A DNA stretch of 64,000 nt from Nitrospina sp. (GCA_018697205.1 JABHTG010000141.1:1-64000); one strand, 5' to 3'. Shown: positions 26,515-36,235, counted from the stretch's first letter. Notes: generated by a model not told the origin, from the letters alone. Numbers and translations are program-made.

Positions 26515-27030
26515 TTAGTTACTACTAATGTCCTGCTCATATTTGTATTGCAAGTCAATATATTGTGAGTTCATCTCATCGAGGTGGGTGGCCAGCGCTA
26601 ACAATAATTGTTGATGAACTTTTATTTGAGTAGGATGGTTAAGGCCATCGATTAATTTTTTAGAGATTTTCATAACTATTGCTTGCGCTGAAACAACCCG
26701 AGCAGATGAGTTTCTTTTAGCATCGGTAAGCATAGAGACTTCTCCAAAGATTGCTCCGGGGTTTAAGTCTGTAATAAATTTTTCGGCTTCATTCTTTAAG
26801 GACACGCTACCTTCCTTAACATTAATTGTACCTAATCTATACAAACCAATCCTCCCATGGATAATCAAAAATAATGTGTCACCATGAGCACCCTGTTGGA
26901 AAATAAGCTCGCCCTTATCATACTTCTCAAAACATTCTGCCCTATTTACAAGTTTCTGCCTTTCAACCTCACTAAACCCTAAAAAAAATGGGACTTTGTT
27001 AATAAAAGCTGTAATACTATCCTCCGCCAT
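26515..27030 (-). CDS. Cyclic-nucleotide-binding domain protein
   Basis: 171 residues, essentially one Crp/cNMP-binding domain: FLGFSEVERQKLVNRAE, then YDKGELIFQQGAHGDTLFLIIHGRIGLY, and the phosphate-binding cassette PGAIFGEVSMLTDAKRNSSARV. The Gly-Glu and Arg of the cassette are present, so nucleotide binding is plausible. There is no helix-turn-helix, so it is not a Crp-type transcription factor. The C-terminal 35 residues are helical. Related stand-alone proteins serve as regulatory subunits; no partner is adjacent. Confidence 0.85.
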   Translation of the reverse strand: MAEDSITAFINKVPFFLGFSEVERQKLVNRAECFEKYDKGELIFQQGAHGDTLFLIIHGRIGLYRLGTINVKEGSVSLKNEAEKFITDLNPGAIFGEVSMLTDAKRNSSARVVSAQAIVMKISKKLIDGLNHPTQIKVHQQLLLALATHLDEMNSQYIDLQYKYEQDISSN

Positions 27031-27291
27031 AATTATTCTCCTGTGGAAATACGGGTAGAAAAGCTAAAAAACAGACTCAATACACAGTCCTAAATGGTGA
27101 TATTTAATTAGTAATCAACCTATCTGATTTACCTGATTAATACCAGCTTTTAACTTCTTTGACTCCGTAATATTCAAAAAAGCAGTTTTTTATTTCTTAG
27201 AATAAAGATTTCTTGAATTTGGCCGTTATAGTAGTGTTAACCCTTTAATCTTTGTTCTTTATATACAAAAATTACCTATAGTTTGCTGAAA

Positions 27292-27948
27292 ATGAAGCCC
27301 AAAAATTATACCCCAAGACTAAAATATATTTTTTGCAAAATTTTAGCTTTTTCCGTCGCTTTTCTTTTACTGGCACTTCCAACGTATGCCTCTAATCAGC
27401 CAGGGCCGTATTTCACTTTAACGGGATCGATAGATAGTTTTGAAGATATGGCATTAACCAATATCAGCACCACTATGTCTGGAGTGCGGCCAGACATGGG
27501 AAGAGAGACAGGACTGGGATTCAACCACTCCATAGGGTATAAATTTAGAAATTCGTTTAGCACGGAACTAGAATTTTCCTATAAAGGTGCGGACTTTAAG
27601 CCTGGTTCAGAAAATTCCGAAGGTATAGATGGCGATATGAGCACTAAATCCTTTCTAGTCAACGGACTTTACTCTTTTAATATCAGGGAATTTTATACTC
27701 CCTACATTGGATATGGAGTTGGTGTTGCGAGTCATGAAGCAAACGTAAAAGGCCTTCCTGAAAAGGGCCGCGGCACACTAGCCTATCAGTTTAAAATGGG
27801 AGTCGATGTGGAATACTCTAGAAAATTATCACTGCTACTGGGGTACCGATATTTTGCTACAGATAACCCTGCTTTCATCGGGCTTTTTACCGCAGAATCC
27901 GCGTCACACAGTATTGAAGCAGGAGTAAAGATACATTTTTCAAATTAG
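27292..27948 (+). CDS. Outer-membrane beta-barrel protein (OmpA/OmpW-like fold)
   Basis: About 218 residues. The frame opens at a TTG (27283), but ATG at 27292 begins the signal peptide KPKNYTPRLKYIFCKILAFSVAFLLL with cleavage near TYA-SN. The mature part alternates amphipathic strands (GLGFNHSIGYKFRNSFSTELEFSYKG, TPYIGYGVGVASH, LLLGYRYF) and ends in VKIHF plus Ser-Asn, close to an outer-membrane C-terminal signature. It resembles eight-stranded opacity/OmpA-type barrels. Function is not inferable. Confidence 0.8.
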   Translation: MKPKNYTPRLKYIFCKILAFSVAFLLLALPTYASNQPGPYFTLTGSIDSFEDMALTNISTTMSGVRPDMGRETGLGFNHSIGYKFRNSFSTELEFSYKGADFKPGSENSEGIDGDMSTKSFLVNGLYSFNIREFYTPYIGYGVGVASHEANVKGLPEKGRGTLAYQFKMGVDVEYSRKLSLLLGYRYFATDNPAFIGLFTAESASHSIEAGVKIHFSN

Positions 27949-28176
27949 TTTTTAATAAAAAAAATTCGGTATCCTCTCATTAGGTTTTATTCAATAATAA
28001 ATCAATCGTAGATAAAAAAACGTCCCACATATCCCTCAAAGCACCCACAAATTTAAATATTCTAAAGGCACTTGCAATATCAGCAAATGTTTGCGATATA
28101 CTATTTTCTCAGTTAGAATCCAATAAATTAACAAATTTTTTATTTTTTTCAAAAGACGTTAAACTAAGGAGAAGAA

Positions 28177-28455
28177 ATGTCCTCTGCATCTGCGCGCCAT
28201 ATTTTAGTAAATACTGAAGAAGAATGTCTTAAGTTGAAAAAAGAAATTGAAGGAGGTACAGACTTCTCCGACTCTGCAAAAAAGCACTCGAAGTGTCCCT
28301 CAGGTGCTGAAGGCGGTAGTTTAGGGGAGTTTCATCCAGGTCAAATGGTACCTGAATTTGATAAGGTTGTTTTTAATGAAGAGGTAGGAAAGGTTCACGG
28401 TCCTGTAAAAACTCAATTCGGATATCATCTAATAGAAATCACAAGTAGAACCTGA
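28177..28455 (+). CDS. Parvulin-type peptidyl-prolyl isomerase, cytoplasmic
   Basis: 92 residues: a bare parvulin domain without signal peptide, like E. coli PpiC. ASARHILVNTEEEC, FSDSAKKHSKCPSGAEGGSLGEF, MVPEFDKVVF and GPVKTQFGYHLIEI cover the catalytic pocket, including both His residues. AAGGAGAAG lies 6 bases before the ATG. It catalyses cis/trans isomerisation of X-Pro bonds. Confidence 0.95.
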   Translation: MSSASARHILVNTEEECLKLKKEIEGGTDFSDSAKKHSKCPSGAEGGSLGEFHPGQMVPEFDKVVFNEEVGKVHGPVKTQFGYHLIEITSRT

Positions 28456-28498
28456 TATCCCCAAAAATCGATACATTTTATCTTTAAAAATTCTTAGC

Positions 28499-28630
28499 GT
28501 GACCAAACAACAAGATACATCTAAAAAAAGAAAAGAAAATCCTGTTTTCACGATTTGGGTACATGCTGGTTACACCGTCCTGATAATTTCTATGATCTCA
28601 TGGATGATTTATATTGAACTTACAATATAA
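28499..28630 (+). CDS. Possible 43-residue single-pass membrane protein
   Basis: A GTG-started frame with a basic N-terminus (TKQQDTSKKRKENP) followed by one transmembrane helix, GYTVLIISMISWMIYI. Topology would be N-in by the positive-inside rule. No SD is visible, which weakens the call. It lies between ppiC and another small membrane ORF on the same strand, in a gap otherwise without genes. Confidence 0.4.
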   Translation: MTKQQDTSKKRKENPVFTIWVHAGYTVLIISMISWMIYIELTI

Positions 28631-28682
28631 AATAAAATGAGTTTAATTATCACTCTCGAATTATTGGGGGGAAATAATACTA

Positions 28683-28838
28683 ATGAAAGAAAAAACCTCT
28701 CTCATAGATCACATCGGCAATCTTATCGGAATCGTGGTCATCGGCTTTATTCTTTTTATTTTAGTTTGGCCAATTATCGATCCAACTCCAAATAAATCTT
28801 CAACCTTAAAAGAAAACGCGCATCACCTAACAAAATAA
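28683..28838 (+). CDS. Possible 51-residue single-pass membrane protein
   Basis: ATG at 28683 follows GGGGGGAAAT by about 8 bases. The protein MKEKTSLIDHIGNLIG leads into the transmembrane segment IVVIGFILFILVWPII, then a polar tail ending HHLTK. Hydrophobicity and SD make it credible. I recognise no family. Together with the 43-residue frame it fills the 454-bp ppiC-tyrS gap. Confidence 0.5.
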   Translation: MKEKTSLIDHIGNLIGIVVIGFILFILVWPIIDPTPNKSSTLKENAHHLTK

Positions 28839-28909
28839 AGTATCAAAAGAATTTCCTTTAATAATCCACCCATTGGGCTCAAAAGAAACCACCTATTCCA
28901 AAGCTAAAT

Positions 28910-30130
28910 CTAATTATCGACAATCTTAATTTTAAACCAATTACGTTTTCCCACCTTAACAACATCTCCAGTAACAATATCTATACTTACATCAAAAGAT
29001 GAAATATTTTTGCCATTAACCGAAACGGCACCCTGCTTAAACAAACGGCGCACCTCACTACTGCTTTTAGAGCTATCAAAACACTTATTTATTAGATCAA
29101 TGGCAACCCACCTAGAAACATCTATTTCTAGTGTAGGAATATCGTCGGGAATGATTTTCTTTGAAAAGGTATTTTCAAACCACTCTCGTTCACTCTTGGC
29201 TGAGTCCCCATCGTGGTAACGTTTTATTATTTCTTCTGCAAGAAATTTTTTCCACCTCATCGGGTCGCTAGAAACTTCTTTCTCTATCAAAGAAATTTCA
29301 TTCTCAGATACCTTAGTATAAATATTAAGATAATCTACAATCAATCCGTCTGGAATTTTCATACAACGCCCAAACTTATCCCGGGAAGAATGCCCTAAAC
29401 CGATATAGTTATCCAAACTCTTACTCTGCTTAGCTTTGCCATCAATTCCTTGTGTTATTTTTGTTGTAATAATCACCTGGGGTTTCTGCCCAAACTTTTG
29501 CTGATAAAAACGCCCCAACATTTCATTGAACAACTGATCTGATCCTATTATTGTCAAATCTGACTCAAGAACGTAAGAATCATAACCCTGAAGTATAGGA
29601 TAAATCATTTCATGCAAATAAATATCTTCCTGATTCTTAATCCTCCGTTGAAACATATCACGCGAAATAAGACGTGCATGAGTTACCATAGACAATAACT
29701 TTAAAAACTCTGAAAGTTGGTACTTCGAAAACCACTCAGAGTTTCTCCTAATTTCAAGTAAGTCTGGATCGTCAAACCTAAGAACCATTTTTGCTTGTCG
29801 GATAAACTCATCAGCATTTTTATCAATCTCAGATTGAGGAATGACTGGTCTAGTATTATTTCTACCTGTTGGATCACCAATCTGAGTCGTAAAATCACCA
29901 ATCAAAAAGATCACCTTATGGCCAAGATCCTGTAACTCCCGCATCATCCATAAATTAACAGCATGCCCTATATGAAGATAAGGAGAAGTAACGTCAACAC
30001 CGTATTTAATTCGAATTTTTTTATTTGAGTCAAGCAACTCCTCAAACTCATTCAGTGAAAAAATTTCATCCGTCGTTCTAGAAAAGCTTTCCAGAAGTTG
30101 TTTTTTGATATTAGTAGCTGACATGGGCAA
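28910..30130 (-). CDS. tyrS: Tyrosyl-tRNA synthetase
   Basis: Charges tRNA-Tyr; 406 residues. The HIGH motif is YLHIGHAVNLW near residue 52. The KMSKS loop reads KQSKS within GIDGKAKQSKSLDN near 235, a tolerated variant. The anticodon-binding helical region is followed by a C-terminal S4-like domain (about 340-406: SSEVRRLFKQGAVSVNG). This belongs to the bacterial TyrRS subtype with the longer class Ic core. No T-box is seen in the 301-bp upstream gap. Confidence 0.95.
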   Translation of the reverse strand: MPMSATNIKKQLLESFSRTTDEIFSLNEFEELLDSNKKIRIKYGVDVTSPYLHIGHAVNLWMMRELQDLGHKVIFLIGDFTTQIGDPTGRNNTRPVIPQSEIDKNADEFIRQAKMVLRFDDPDLLEIRRNSEWFSKYQLSEFLKLLSMVTHARLISRDMFQRRIKNQEDIYLHEMIYPILQGYDSYVLESDLTIIGSDQLFNEMLGRFYQQKFGQKPQVIITTKITQGIDGKAKQSKSLDNYIGLGHSSRDKFGRCMKIPDGLIVDYLNIYTKVSENEISLIEKEVSSDPMRWKKFLAEEIIKRYHDGDSAKSEREWFENTFSKKIIPDDIPTLEIDVSRWVAIDLINKCFDSSKSSSEVRRLFKQGAVSVNGKNISSFDVSIDIVTGDVVKVGKRNWFKIKIVDN

Positions 30131-30431
30131 ATTCCGAATACAAGTTAAAGTGTTCTCTTATTCAAAAATTCAATAAAAGCAATAGGTTAGGCCGATTTAA
30201 AAATTAATGTGTGGAGTTTAGGGTTTTTAGAATAGAAAGTCAATTAGGGCCATATTTTATGAAAAAGACACCTAAGTTAACCTAGACATACTGTATCTTA
30301 ATAAAAAACCGTTAAAGAAAAACCATGCAAACAAGCTAAACGAAAAGATTACACGAAATAATCATACCTCCCCAGTTAAGATGATAAAGCAAGAAAGTAT
30401 CTAATATTTAAAAACTAATGGAGACCAGTTC
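30131..30431. other. 301-bp divergent intergenic stretch
   Basis: Lies between tyrS and the ABM-domain gene, transcribed away from each other, so it must hold both promoters. I see no ORF, hairpin or named element that I can defend. Confidence 0.4.
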
Positions 30432-30737
30432 ATGCCAATTTATATGACAGCCCAGTACCAAGTTCACCCAAGCCAAATTGGAAAAATCAAAGAGAGTATT
30501 CGGCTATTAGTTGAATACGTCAAAAACCATGAACCACTAACCACAATTTATATTGCTCAACAACAGATATTAAACCCATCAGTCTTCATGCATATTTTGA
30601 GATTTGAAGATGAGACGGCACTAAAAATTCACCAAAGTTCTCCAGCGTCAGCAGAGTTTGTTCAAACAGTATATCCACAAACACTAAAACCAATTGAATT
30701 CATGGAGTACAATTTAATTGCCACAATCAATCCATGA
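30432..30737 (+). CDS. ABM-type (antibiotic biosynthesis monooxygenase-like) protein
   Basis: 101 residues with a ferredoxin-like dimeric barrel pattern: MPIYMTAQYQVHPSQIGKIKESIRLLVEYV, then TIYIAQQQILNPSVFMHILRFEDETALKIHQSS. FEDETALKIHQSSPASAEF is the characteristic ABM stretch. Relatives include quinol monooxygenases and heme-degrading enzymes, but most members are uncharacterised. Its SD, GGAGACC, lies 7 bases before the ATG. Confidence 0.75.
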   Translation: MPIYMTAQYQVHPSQIGKIKESIRLLVEYVKNHEPLTTIYIAQQQILNPSVFMHILRFEDETALKIHQSSPASAEFVQTVYPQTLKPIEFMEYNLIATINP

Positions 30738-30760
30738 AGAAAATTAGAGCAAGTAGATTA

Positions 30761-31051
30761 TCAACTCAGGTCTTTCAGCATTTGTGAAAGCTCGGTCAAA
30801 CGTTTCTCCACATCAGGGGGAATATTCTCTGAGGGAGGAGAATTCTCAGTAGGAAAATAACTAGCAAGTTGATAGTGCTGGTCGAGACGGACCCAATTTT
30901 TTTCATCAGCAGATATTTCATCATCTTTTTTAAGCCTCCCATTCTTGATATCGGAAATCAACGATTGAGTTAAGACATTACGGAGAATTTTACCGGATCT
31001 TCGGATAGATACATGCTTATATAAAATCTGTGAAGTAGATATCTTGGCCAT
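30761..31051 (-). CDS. Small GYF2-like hypothetical protein
   Basis: 96 residues from ATG 31051, which has TGAGG six bases upstream (a TTG at 31063 is open but lacks an SD). The middle, LTQSLISDIKNGRLKKDDEISADEKNWVRL then HYQLASYF, follows the GYF2 pattern in which a Gly-x-Leu/Ile step, DDE and a Trp precede a closing helix. The C-terminal part is Pro/Ser-rich with a short helix. It is 36 bp downstream of lgt and probably the last gene of the ileS-lspA-lgt unit. Function unknown. Confidence 0.65.
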   Translation of the reverse strand: MAKISTSQILYKHVSIRRSGKILRNVLTQSLISDIKNGRLKKDDEISADEKNWVRLDQHYQLASYFPTENSPPSENIPPDVEKRLTELSQMLKDLS

Positions 31052-31087
31052 AAAAAACCTCAATGAGCCTATGCCGAATGATTTGTA

Positions 31088-31864
31088 CTAGGAAGGATAG
31101 ATTCTTGATTTTTTTCGATAAAGCATCAACAACATAAATACAGACAAAATAAAAATAAAGACTCCAACAAACTGCGATGTCGAAAAAACTTGTTCAATTG
31201 GAAATCCCCTGTCATCACCTCGGAAGTATTCAATCAAAAATCTACCAATTGAATAAAGAATACCATAAGACCAGAGTATCTGCCCATCAAATAGTTTTCT
31301 CTTACTTAACCACATTAAAAAAATAAAAATAAATAACGCGTTTAGAGAGAGGTATATTTGAGCAGGATGTAAAGAAACTTCTAAGGGAGCTAATGAACGA
31401 GAGTCCGTAAAAGTAACCCCCCAAGTGGCATCGGTTTTCTTGCCATAACAGCAACCAGCAAAAAGGCATCCCCATCTTCCTATTGACTGCCCGAGCGCGA
31501 TCGAAGGAGCAAGGAGATCTGCTGTTTTCCATAAAGGCATTTGATGACGTTGTAAATACCACAAAGATGTTAGAACACCTAAAATCAAACCCCCATAAAA
31601 AACCAATCCACCTTTCCAAAACTTAAAAACCTCTAAAGGGTCATTTAAAAAATATCGGTACTCAACAATGACATAAAGTAAACGAGCTCCAACTAGAGCT
31701 GACACCATGACATAAAAACAAAGGTCTAAAATTTTTTGAGGATCTAGTCCTTCCTCCTTTGCTCTTGAGGAAGCGAAAAGAATGGCAACCAAAAATCCAG
31801 TAGCTACCAGCAAACCATATGTAAAAATTTTTAAAAAACCAAATTCAAGTAGGATGGGATACAT
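31088..31864 (-). CDS. lgt: Prolipoprotein diacylglyceryl transferase
   Basis: Transfers diacylglycerol from phosphatidylglycerol to the lipobox cysteine of prelipoproteins at the inner membrane. 258 residues with about seven transmembrane helices. The Lgt signature appears as GQSIGRWGCLFAGCCYGK near residue 127, and a second active-site region as SIGRFLIEYFRGDDRG near 208. It lies 42 bp after lspA, so both lipoprotein-processing enzymes come from one unit. Client lipoproteins in this window are the FG-GAP protein and the cytochrome c. Confidence 0.95.
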   Translation of the reverse strand: MYPILLEFGFLKIFTYGLLVATGFLVAILFASSRAKEEGLDPQKILDLCFYVMVSALVGARLLYVIVEYRYFLNDPLEVFKFWKGGLVFYGGLILGVLTSLWYLQRHQMPLWKTADLLAPSIALGQSIGRWGCLFAGCCYGKKTDATWGVTFTDSRSLAPLEVSLHPAQIYLSLNALFIFIFLMWLSKRKLFDGQILWSYGILYSIGRFLIEYFRGDDRGFPIEQVFSTSQFVGVFIFILSVFMLLMLYRKKSRIYPS

Positions 31865-31906
31865 AAGCTTTGAAGTAATTACAATAGACTAGCAAAAAAA
31901 CTGGCC

Positions 31907-32422
31907 CTACAAAGGTTCATTCGGTTGATTTGATATCTTCGTATTAATTGGATAACCAAAAAACAAATCATACATCATAAAACTAACACCCGTTGTGATA
32001 CAAGAATCAGCCACATTAAAGGCTGGCCAATGAAATCCTTCATAAAAAAAATCTAAAAAATCAATCACTTCCTTATATAAAATTCGGTCAATAAGATTCC
32101 CTATTGCTCCACTAAAAATTAAAATTAATCCGACTCTAACAGCTCGCTTATTTTCAGGTGATTGGTGAAAAATAATAAGGATAGCAGCGATTGCCACTAT
32201 TGAGATTACGATAAAAAACAAAGCCTTATATTCGGACTCGTGTCTAGCAAACAAACCAAATGCGACACCAGGATTCCGAATATGAGTAATGTTAAAAAAT
32301 CCTTCAACAACGGAAATAGAGTAATGAATTGGAATGTGGAGAGTAACCCAAAATTTAGTAACTTGATCCAGAATGATCAAAAAATTGGAAATCAAAAAAA
32401 GTTGTATATATTTATTTCTCAA
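31907..32422 (-). CDS. lspA: Lipoprotein signal peptidase (signal peptidase II)
   Basis: Cleaves lipidated prelipoproteins. 171 residues with four transmembrane helices. The catalytic aspartates are visible in GAIGNLIDRI and FNVADSCI, the two conserved aspartyl motifs of the family. It follows ileS by six bases, a widespread bacterial linkage. The C-terminal tail (NTKISNQPNEPL) is polar and slightly extended. Confidence 0.96.
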   Translation of the reverse strand: MRNKYIQLFLISNFLIILDQVTKFWVTLHIPIHYSISVVEGFFNITHIRNPGVAFGLFARHESEYKALFFIVISIVAIAAILIIFHQSPENKRAVRVGLILIFSGAIGNLIDRILYKEVIDFLDFFYEGFHWPAFNVADSCITTGVSFMMYDLFFGYPINTKISNQPNEPL

Positions 32423-32428
32423 GATAAT

Positions 32429-35230
32429 TCACACCTTTTCTAGCTCTAGGTTTTTGATGCACCGAAGACAGATTGTTGTATGTTCTCCTTTGCCACTGCT
32501 ACTTTCCTCAAAATAATTCCAACAGCGCTCGCACTTATCTCCACCCATACGACTAACCCTAATCTGCAAACCTTCTATTTTTTCACTAGAATAAATCCCA
32601 CTATCTCCGTCTAAGACAGAAACCACATTAACAGAGGACACAATAAAAATAAATTTTAAATCTGAAAAATCATCACCCAACATAGAACTAACATCTTTTG
32701 GCAATACTAAATTCACTTGCGCATCCAATGAGTGGCCAATCACTTTTTCACTACGACACAATTCTAGTGCTTTGCTTACTTCACTCTTCAATTCAGTCAA
32801 CATATTCCATTTACAAATAAATTCTTCATCAACTGAAGTGTCAATCGAATCTGCAAATGAATTCATATGAATACTTTTATCATTTGATTGAGAAAAAGCA
32901 GACCAAACTTCTTCAGCAGTAAAACTAAGTATCGGCGCCATCAAGTGAGTCATTCCATTCAAAAGTTCATATAAAACCGTCTGACCTGACCTTCGCTCCT
33001 TCGAGTTCTTTGGGTAGGTGTATAATCTGTCTTTTAAAATATCCAGATAAAAAGCACTGAGGTCAACAACACAAAAGTTATAAAAACTATGGTAGAAAAC
33101 ATGAAATTCATAACTCTCAAAAGCTTTTAGAATTTTATCATTCAATAATTTAAATCGATGGAGAATATACTTATCTATTTCGAGAAGGTTATCAATAGAA
33201 ACTGAATCTGACCGTAAATCAAAGTCATATAAATTTCCTAAAAAATATCGAAAAGTATTCCTAATTTTTCGATAAGCTTCTGTTAAACGTTTTAATATTT
33301 CTTGAGAAACACGAATATCTTCCCGGTAATTCTCAGACGCCACCCAAAGTCTTAGAATTTCTGCGCCATACTGGTCAATAATTTTTTGTGGAGCAATAAC
33401 ATTACCTGCAGATTTCGACATCTTTTTTCCTTTTCCATCAACAACATACCCATGAGTGAGTGCCGATTTATAAGGAGCTTTCCCTCTTGTTCCTATAGAT
33501 TCTAATAAAGAACTATGAAACCACCCTCGGTGCTGATCACTTCCCTCAAGATATAGGTTTGCTGGCCAATCCAAGCTAGAATTGTTTTCAAGGACAGCTG
33601 CATGACTAACCCCCGAATCGAACCAAACATCTAGAATATCGTTAGTTTTAAAGAACTCTTTGCCCCCACAAGGACAAATAGTACCTTCTGGAAGTAACTC
33701 TATGGAATCTTTTTCAAACCAAAAATCAGCTCCATTTTTTTTTACAAGATCGACAATATGAGAAAACACTTTCGGCGATCGCAACATCTCATTGCAAGAG
33801 ACACAATTAAACAAAGTAATTGGAACCCCCCACGCCCTTTGACGAGAAATACACCAGTCGGGTCGATTCTCGACCATGTTAAAAATCCTATCTTCACCCC
33901 AACGAGGAATCCATTCTATTTCTCGGATAGCCTTTAAAGCTTTATCGCGCAAACCATTGGTGTCCATTGATATAAACCACTGACTTGTTGCTCGAAATAT
34001 AATAGGTTGGTGACATCGCCAGCAATGTGGATAAGAATGATTTACCTTGTTGTCGTGAACCAAGTATCCGCTATCTCTAAGCTTTTCCACAATCAACGGA
34101 TTGGCTTTTCTTACAAAAAGACCTCCAAAGTCTGAGACTTCAGGTTTAAATACTCCCCCATCATCAACCGGGTTATATGTTTCGAGGTTATATTTCTGCC
34201 CAACAATATAGTCCTCTTGCCCGTGACCGGGAGCAGTATGGACACATCCCGTACCTTGTTCTAAAGTAACATGCTCACCAAGAACAACACGCGAGTCACG
34301 GTCAATAAATGGATGTCTACAAATGACTTCCTCTAATTTTTTTCCCAAGCAACTACCAAGCACTTTATGCTTTTTGATATCCCACTCCAAAATTAGCTTC
34401 GATAAAAGTTCTTCTGCAACCACATAAACTTCCCCCTCTATCTCTACCGCTGAATAGTGAAAGTTAGGATGAAGGCATATTGCGAGATTTGCAGGCAATG
34501 TCCATGGTGTGGTGGTCCATATAACAAAACTGACTTTTGCTGGGTTGATATCACCTAACTGTCCGTTTAATCCAGACTTAACGGGAAACTTGACATAAAC
34601 TGTTGGGGATTGGTGATCTGCATATTCAACCTCTGCTTCCGCCAAGGCAGTACGACATGAGGTGCACCAATGAACAGGCTTTAAGCCATTAAAAACAGCC
34701 CCATTCATTGCAAACTTTGCCAACTCACCTACAATCGCAGCTTCGTATGAATAAGACATGGTAAGGTAAGGATTTTCCCAGTCAGCAAACACTCCTAACC
34801 GTTTAAACTCTTCTGCCTGTATAGCAACAAACTTACCCGCATATTCGCGACACAATTTTCGAATTTCTGATTTTGAAGGAGTCTTCTTTTTTTCCCTTTG
34901 TTCCTTAGTTACTTGATGTTCAATGGGAAGGCCATGACAATCCCACCCAGGAATGAAAGTCGCGTCATACCCTTGCATGGTCATAAAACGAACTATAAAA
35001 TCTTTGAGAATTTTATTGAGAGCATGTCCCATATGAATATGCCCATTGGCATAAGGGGGACCATCGTGAAAAACAAATTTAGGCTTTCCTTTAAATTTTT
35101 TTCGGATAGAAGCATAGACACCACTCTTTTCCCATTGAGCAAGAATTTCTGGTTCTCTTTTAACCAGATTGGCTTTCATCGGAAAATCTGTCTGAGGTAA
35201 ATTAAGTGTTTCTTTATAGTCTATAGTCAT
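32429..35230 (-). CDS. ileS: Isoleucyl-tRNA synthetase
   Basis: 933 residues. HIGH motif as NGHIHMGHALNK near residue 63; KMSKS in GKGKKMSKSAGN near 600. The CP1 editing domain with LTTPW-type WTTTPWTLPANLA is present near 237. The C-terminus has the zinc-binding CERCWNYF and CLRC pairs. Presence of this domain and the eubacterial sequence pattern mark the mupirocin-sensitive IleS1 type (inference from family knowledge). Start ATG lies 4 bp after the trpS stop. Confidence 0.97.
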   Translation of the reverse strand: MTIDYKETLNLPQTDFPMKANLVKREPEILAQWEKSGVYASIRKKFKGKPKFVFHDGPPYANGHIHMGHALNKILKDFIVRFMTMQGYDATFIPGWDCHGLPIEHQVTKEQREKKKTPSKSEIRKLCREYAGKFVAIQAEEFKRLGVFADWENPYLTMSYSYEAAIVGELAKFAMNGAVFNGLKPVHWCTSCRTALAEAEVEYADHQSPTVYVKFPVKSGLNGQLGDINPAKVSFVIWTTTPWTLPANLAICLHPNFHYSAVEIEGEVYVVAEELLSKLILEWDIKKHKVLGSCLGKKLEEVICRHPFIDRDSRVVLGEHVTLEQGTGCVHTAPGHGQEDYIVGQKYNLETYNPVDDGGVFKPEVSDFGGLFVRKANPLIVEKLRDSGYLVHDNKVNHSYPHCWRCHQPIIFRATSQWFISMDTNGLRDKALKAIREIEWIPRWGEDRIFNMVENRPDWCISRQRAWGVPITLFNCVSCNEMLRSPKVFSHIVDLVKKNGADFWFEKDSIELLPEGTICPCGGKEFFKTNDILDVWFDSGVSHAAVLENNSSLDWPANLYLEGSDQHRGWFHSSLLESIGTRGKAPYKSALTHGYVVDGKGKKMSKSAGNVIAPQKIIDQYGAEILRLWVASENYREDIRVSQEILKRLTEAYRKIRNTFRYFLGNLYDFDLRSDSVSIDNLLEIDKYILHRFKLLNDKILKAFESYEFHVFYHSFYNFCVVDLSAFYLDILKDRLYTYPKNSKERRSGQTVLYELLNGMTHLMAPILSFTAEEVWSAFSQSNDKSIHMNSFADSIDTSVDEEFICKWNMLTELKSEVSKALELCRSEKVIGHSLDAQVNLVLPKDVSSMLGDDFSDLKFIFIVSSVNVVSVLDGDSGIYSSEKIEGLQIRVSRMGGDKCERCWNYFEESSSGKGEHTTICLRCIKNLELEKV

Positions 35231-35234
35231 AAGA

Positions 35235-36224
35235 TTATATAATTTTCATAGCCGTTTTGGCCTCTAATAAAGTAGCTTGCGCTACCCTCCTTGCCTTTTC
35301 TGTTCCAGCACGAAGGATTTCATACACCTCTTTAGGTTTGGCAGAGACCTCTTTTCTCTTTTCCATTTTTGGAAGCATCGATTCTAATAAATTATCTGCC
35401 AGCTTTATTTTACAGTCACCGCAACCGATTTCTGCTCTCTTACAAGCAGCAATAATTTCATTCTGCTCTTCTATCGGAGAATAAATTTTATGCATAGGAA
35501 ATAAATTACATGCATCTGGGTCTCCTGGATCATCTCGCCTTCCACGTGCTGGGTCAGTAAGCATACCTTTAACCTTTTTTATAATATCTTTTGCTGAGTC
35601 AGAAAGAAAAATAGCATTATTATAACTCTTACTCATTTTTCGGCCATCAATCCCATTGAGTTTCGGAACATCTGAAATCTTTGCCTCCGGTTCAACAAAC
35701 ACCTTTTTTTTATATAACTTATTAAAGCGGCGAATGATCTCTCGTGAAAGTTCCAAGTGGGGTACTTGATCAATTCCTACTGGAACTGCGTTTGCTTTAT
35801 AAAGGACGATATCAGCAGTTTGCAAAACAGGGTAACCTAAAAATCCATAAGAACTCATATCTACACTTTTAACTTCATCCTGTTTTTCTTTATAGGTCGG
35901 ATTACGTTCAAGCCAAGGTACTGGTACCATCATTGAAAGAATAAGGTGTAGTTCAGAGTGTTCGGGAATTTCAGATTGCACAAACAAAGTACATTTTTCC
36001 GGATCCAACCCCGAGCTCAACCAGTCAACAGCTACTTCAAAGGAATATTTTTTCAGAAGTTGAGGATTTTCGTACAAAGTTGTCAGTGAGTGTAAGTCAG
36101 CAATAAAGAAAAAACAGTCAAAGTCATCCTGCATGGCGATCCAGTTTTTCAGTGCACCATGATAATTCCCTAAATGTAACTGGCCCGAAGGCTGCATACC
36201 ACTTAATATTCTTTTACCTGCCAT
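35235..36224 (-). CDS. trpS: Tryptophanyl-tRNA synthetase
   Basis: 329 residues. The HIGH-like motif is LHLGNYHGAL with SGMQPSGQ just before it; KMSKS is in DGRKMSKSYNN near residue 194. The C-terminal helix bundle ends RAGTEKARRVAQATL. It lies immediately upstream of ileS (4-bp gap) and 11 bp downstream of the M50 protease, so the order M50-trpS-ileS-lspA-lgt probably forms one transcript. Confidence 0.97.
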   Translation of the reverse strand: MAGKRILSGMQPSGQLHLGNYHGALKNWIAMQDDFDCFFFIADLHSLTTLYENPQLLKKYSFEVAVDWLSSGLDPEKCTLFVQSEIPEHSELHLILSMMVPVPWLERNPTYKEKQDEVKSVDMSSYGFLGYPVLQTADIVLYKANAVPVGIDQVPHLELSREIIRRFNKLYKKKVFVEPEAKISDVPKLNGIDGRKMSKSYNNAIFLSDSAKDIIKKVKGMLTDPARGRRDDPGDPDACNLFPMHKIYSPIEEQNEIIAACKRAEIGCGDCKIKLADNLLESMLPKMEKRKEVSAKPKEVYEILRAGTEKARRVAQATLLEAKTAMKII

Positions 36225-36235
36225 ATGTATTTTTA

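Noticed and set aside
28910-30130. TyrS as an inactive paralogue because KMSKS reads KQSKS
   Set aside because: The second position of the loop varies in active bacterial enzymes and all other motifs are intact.
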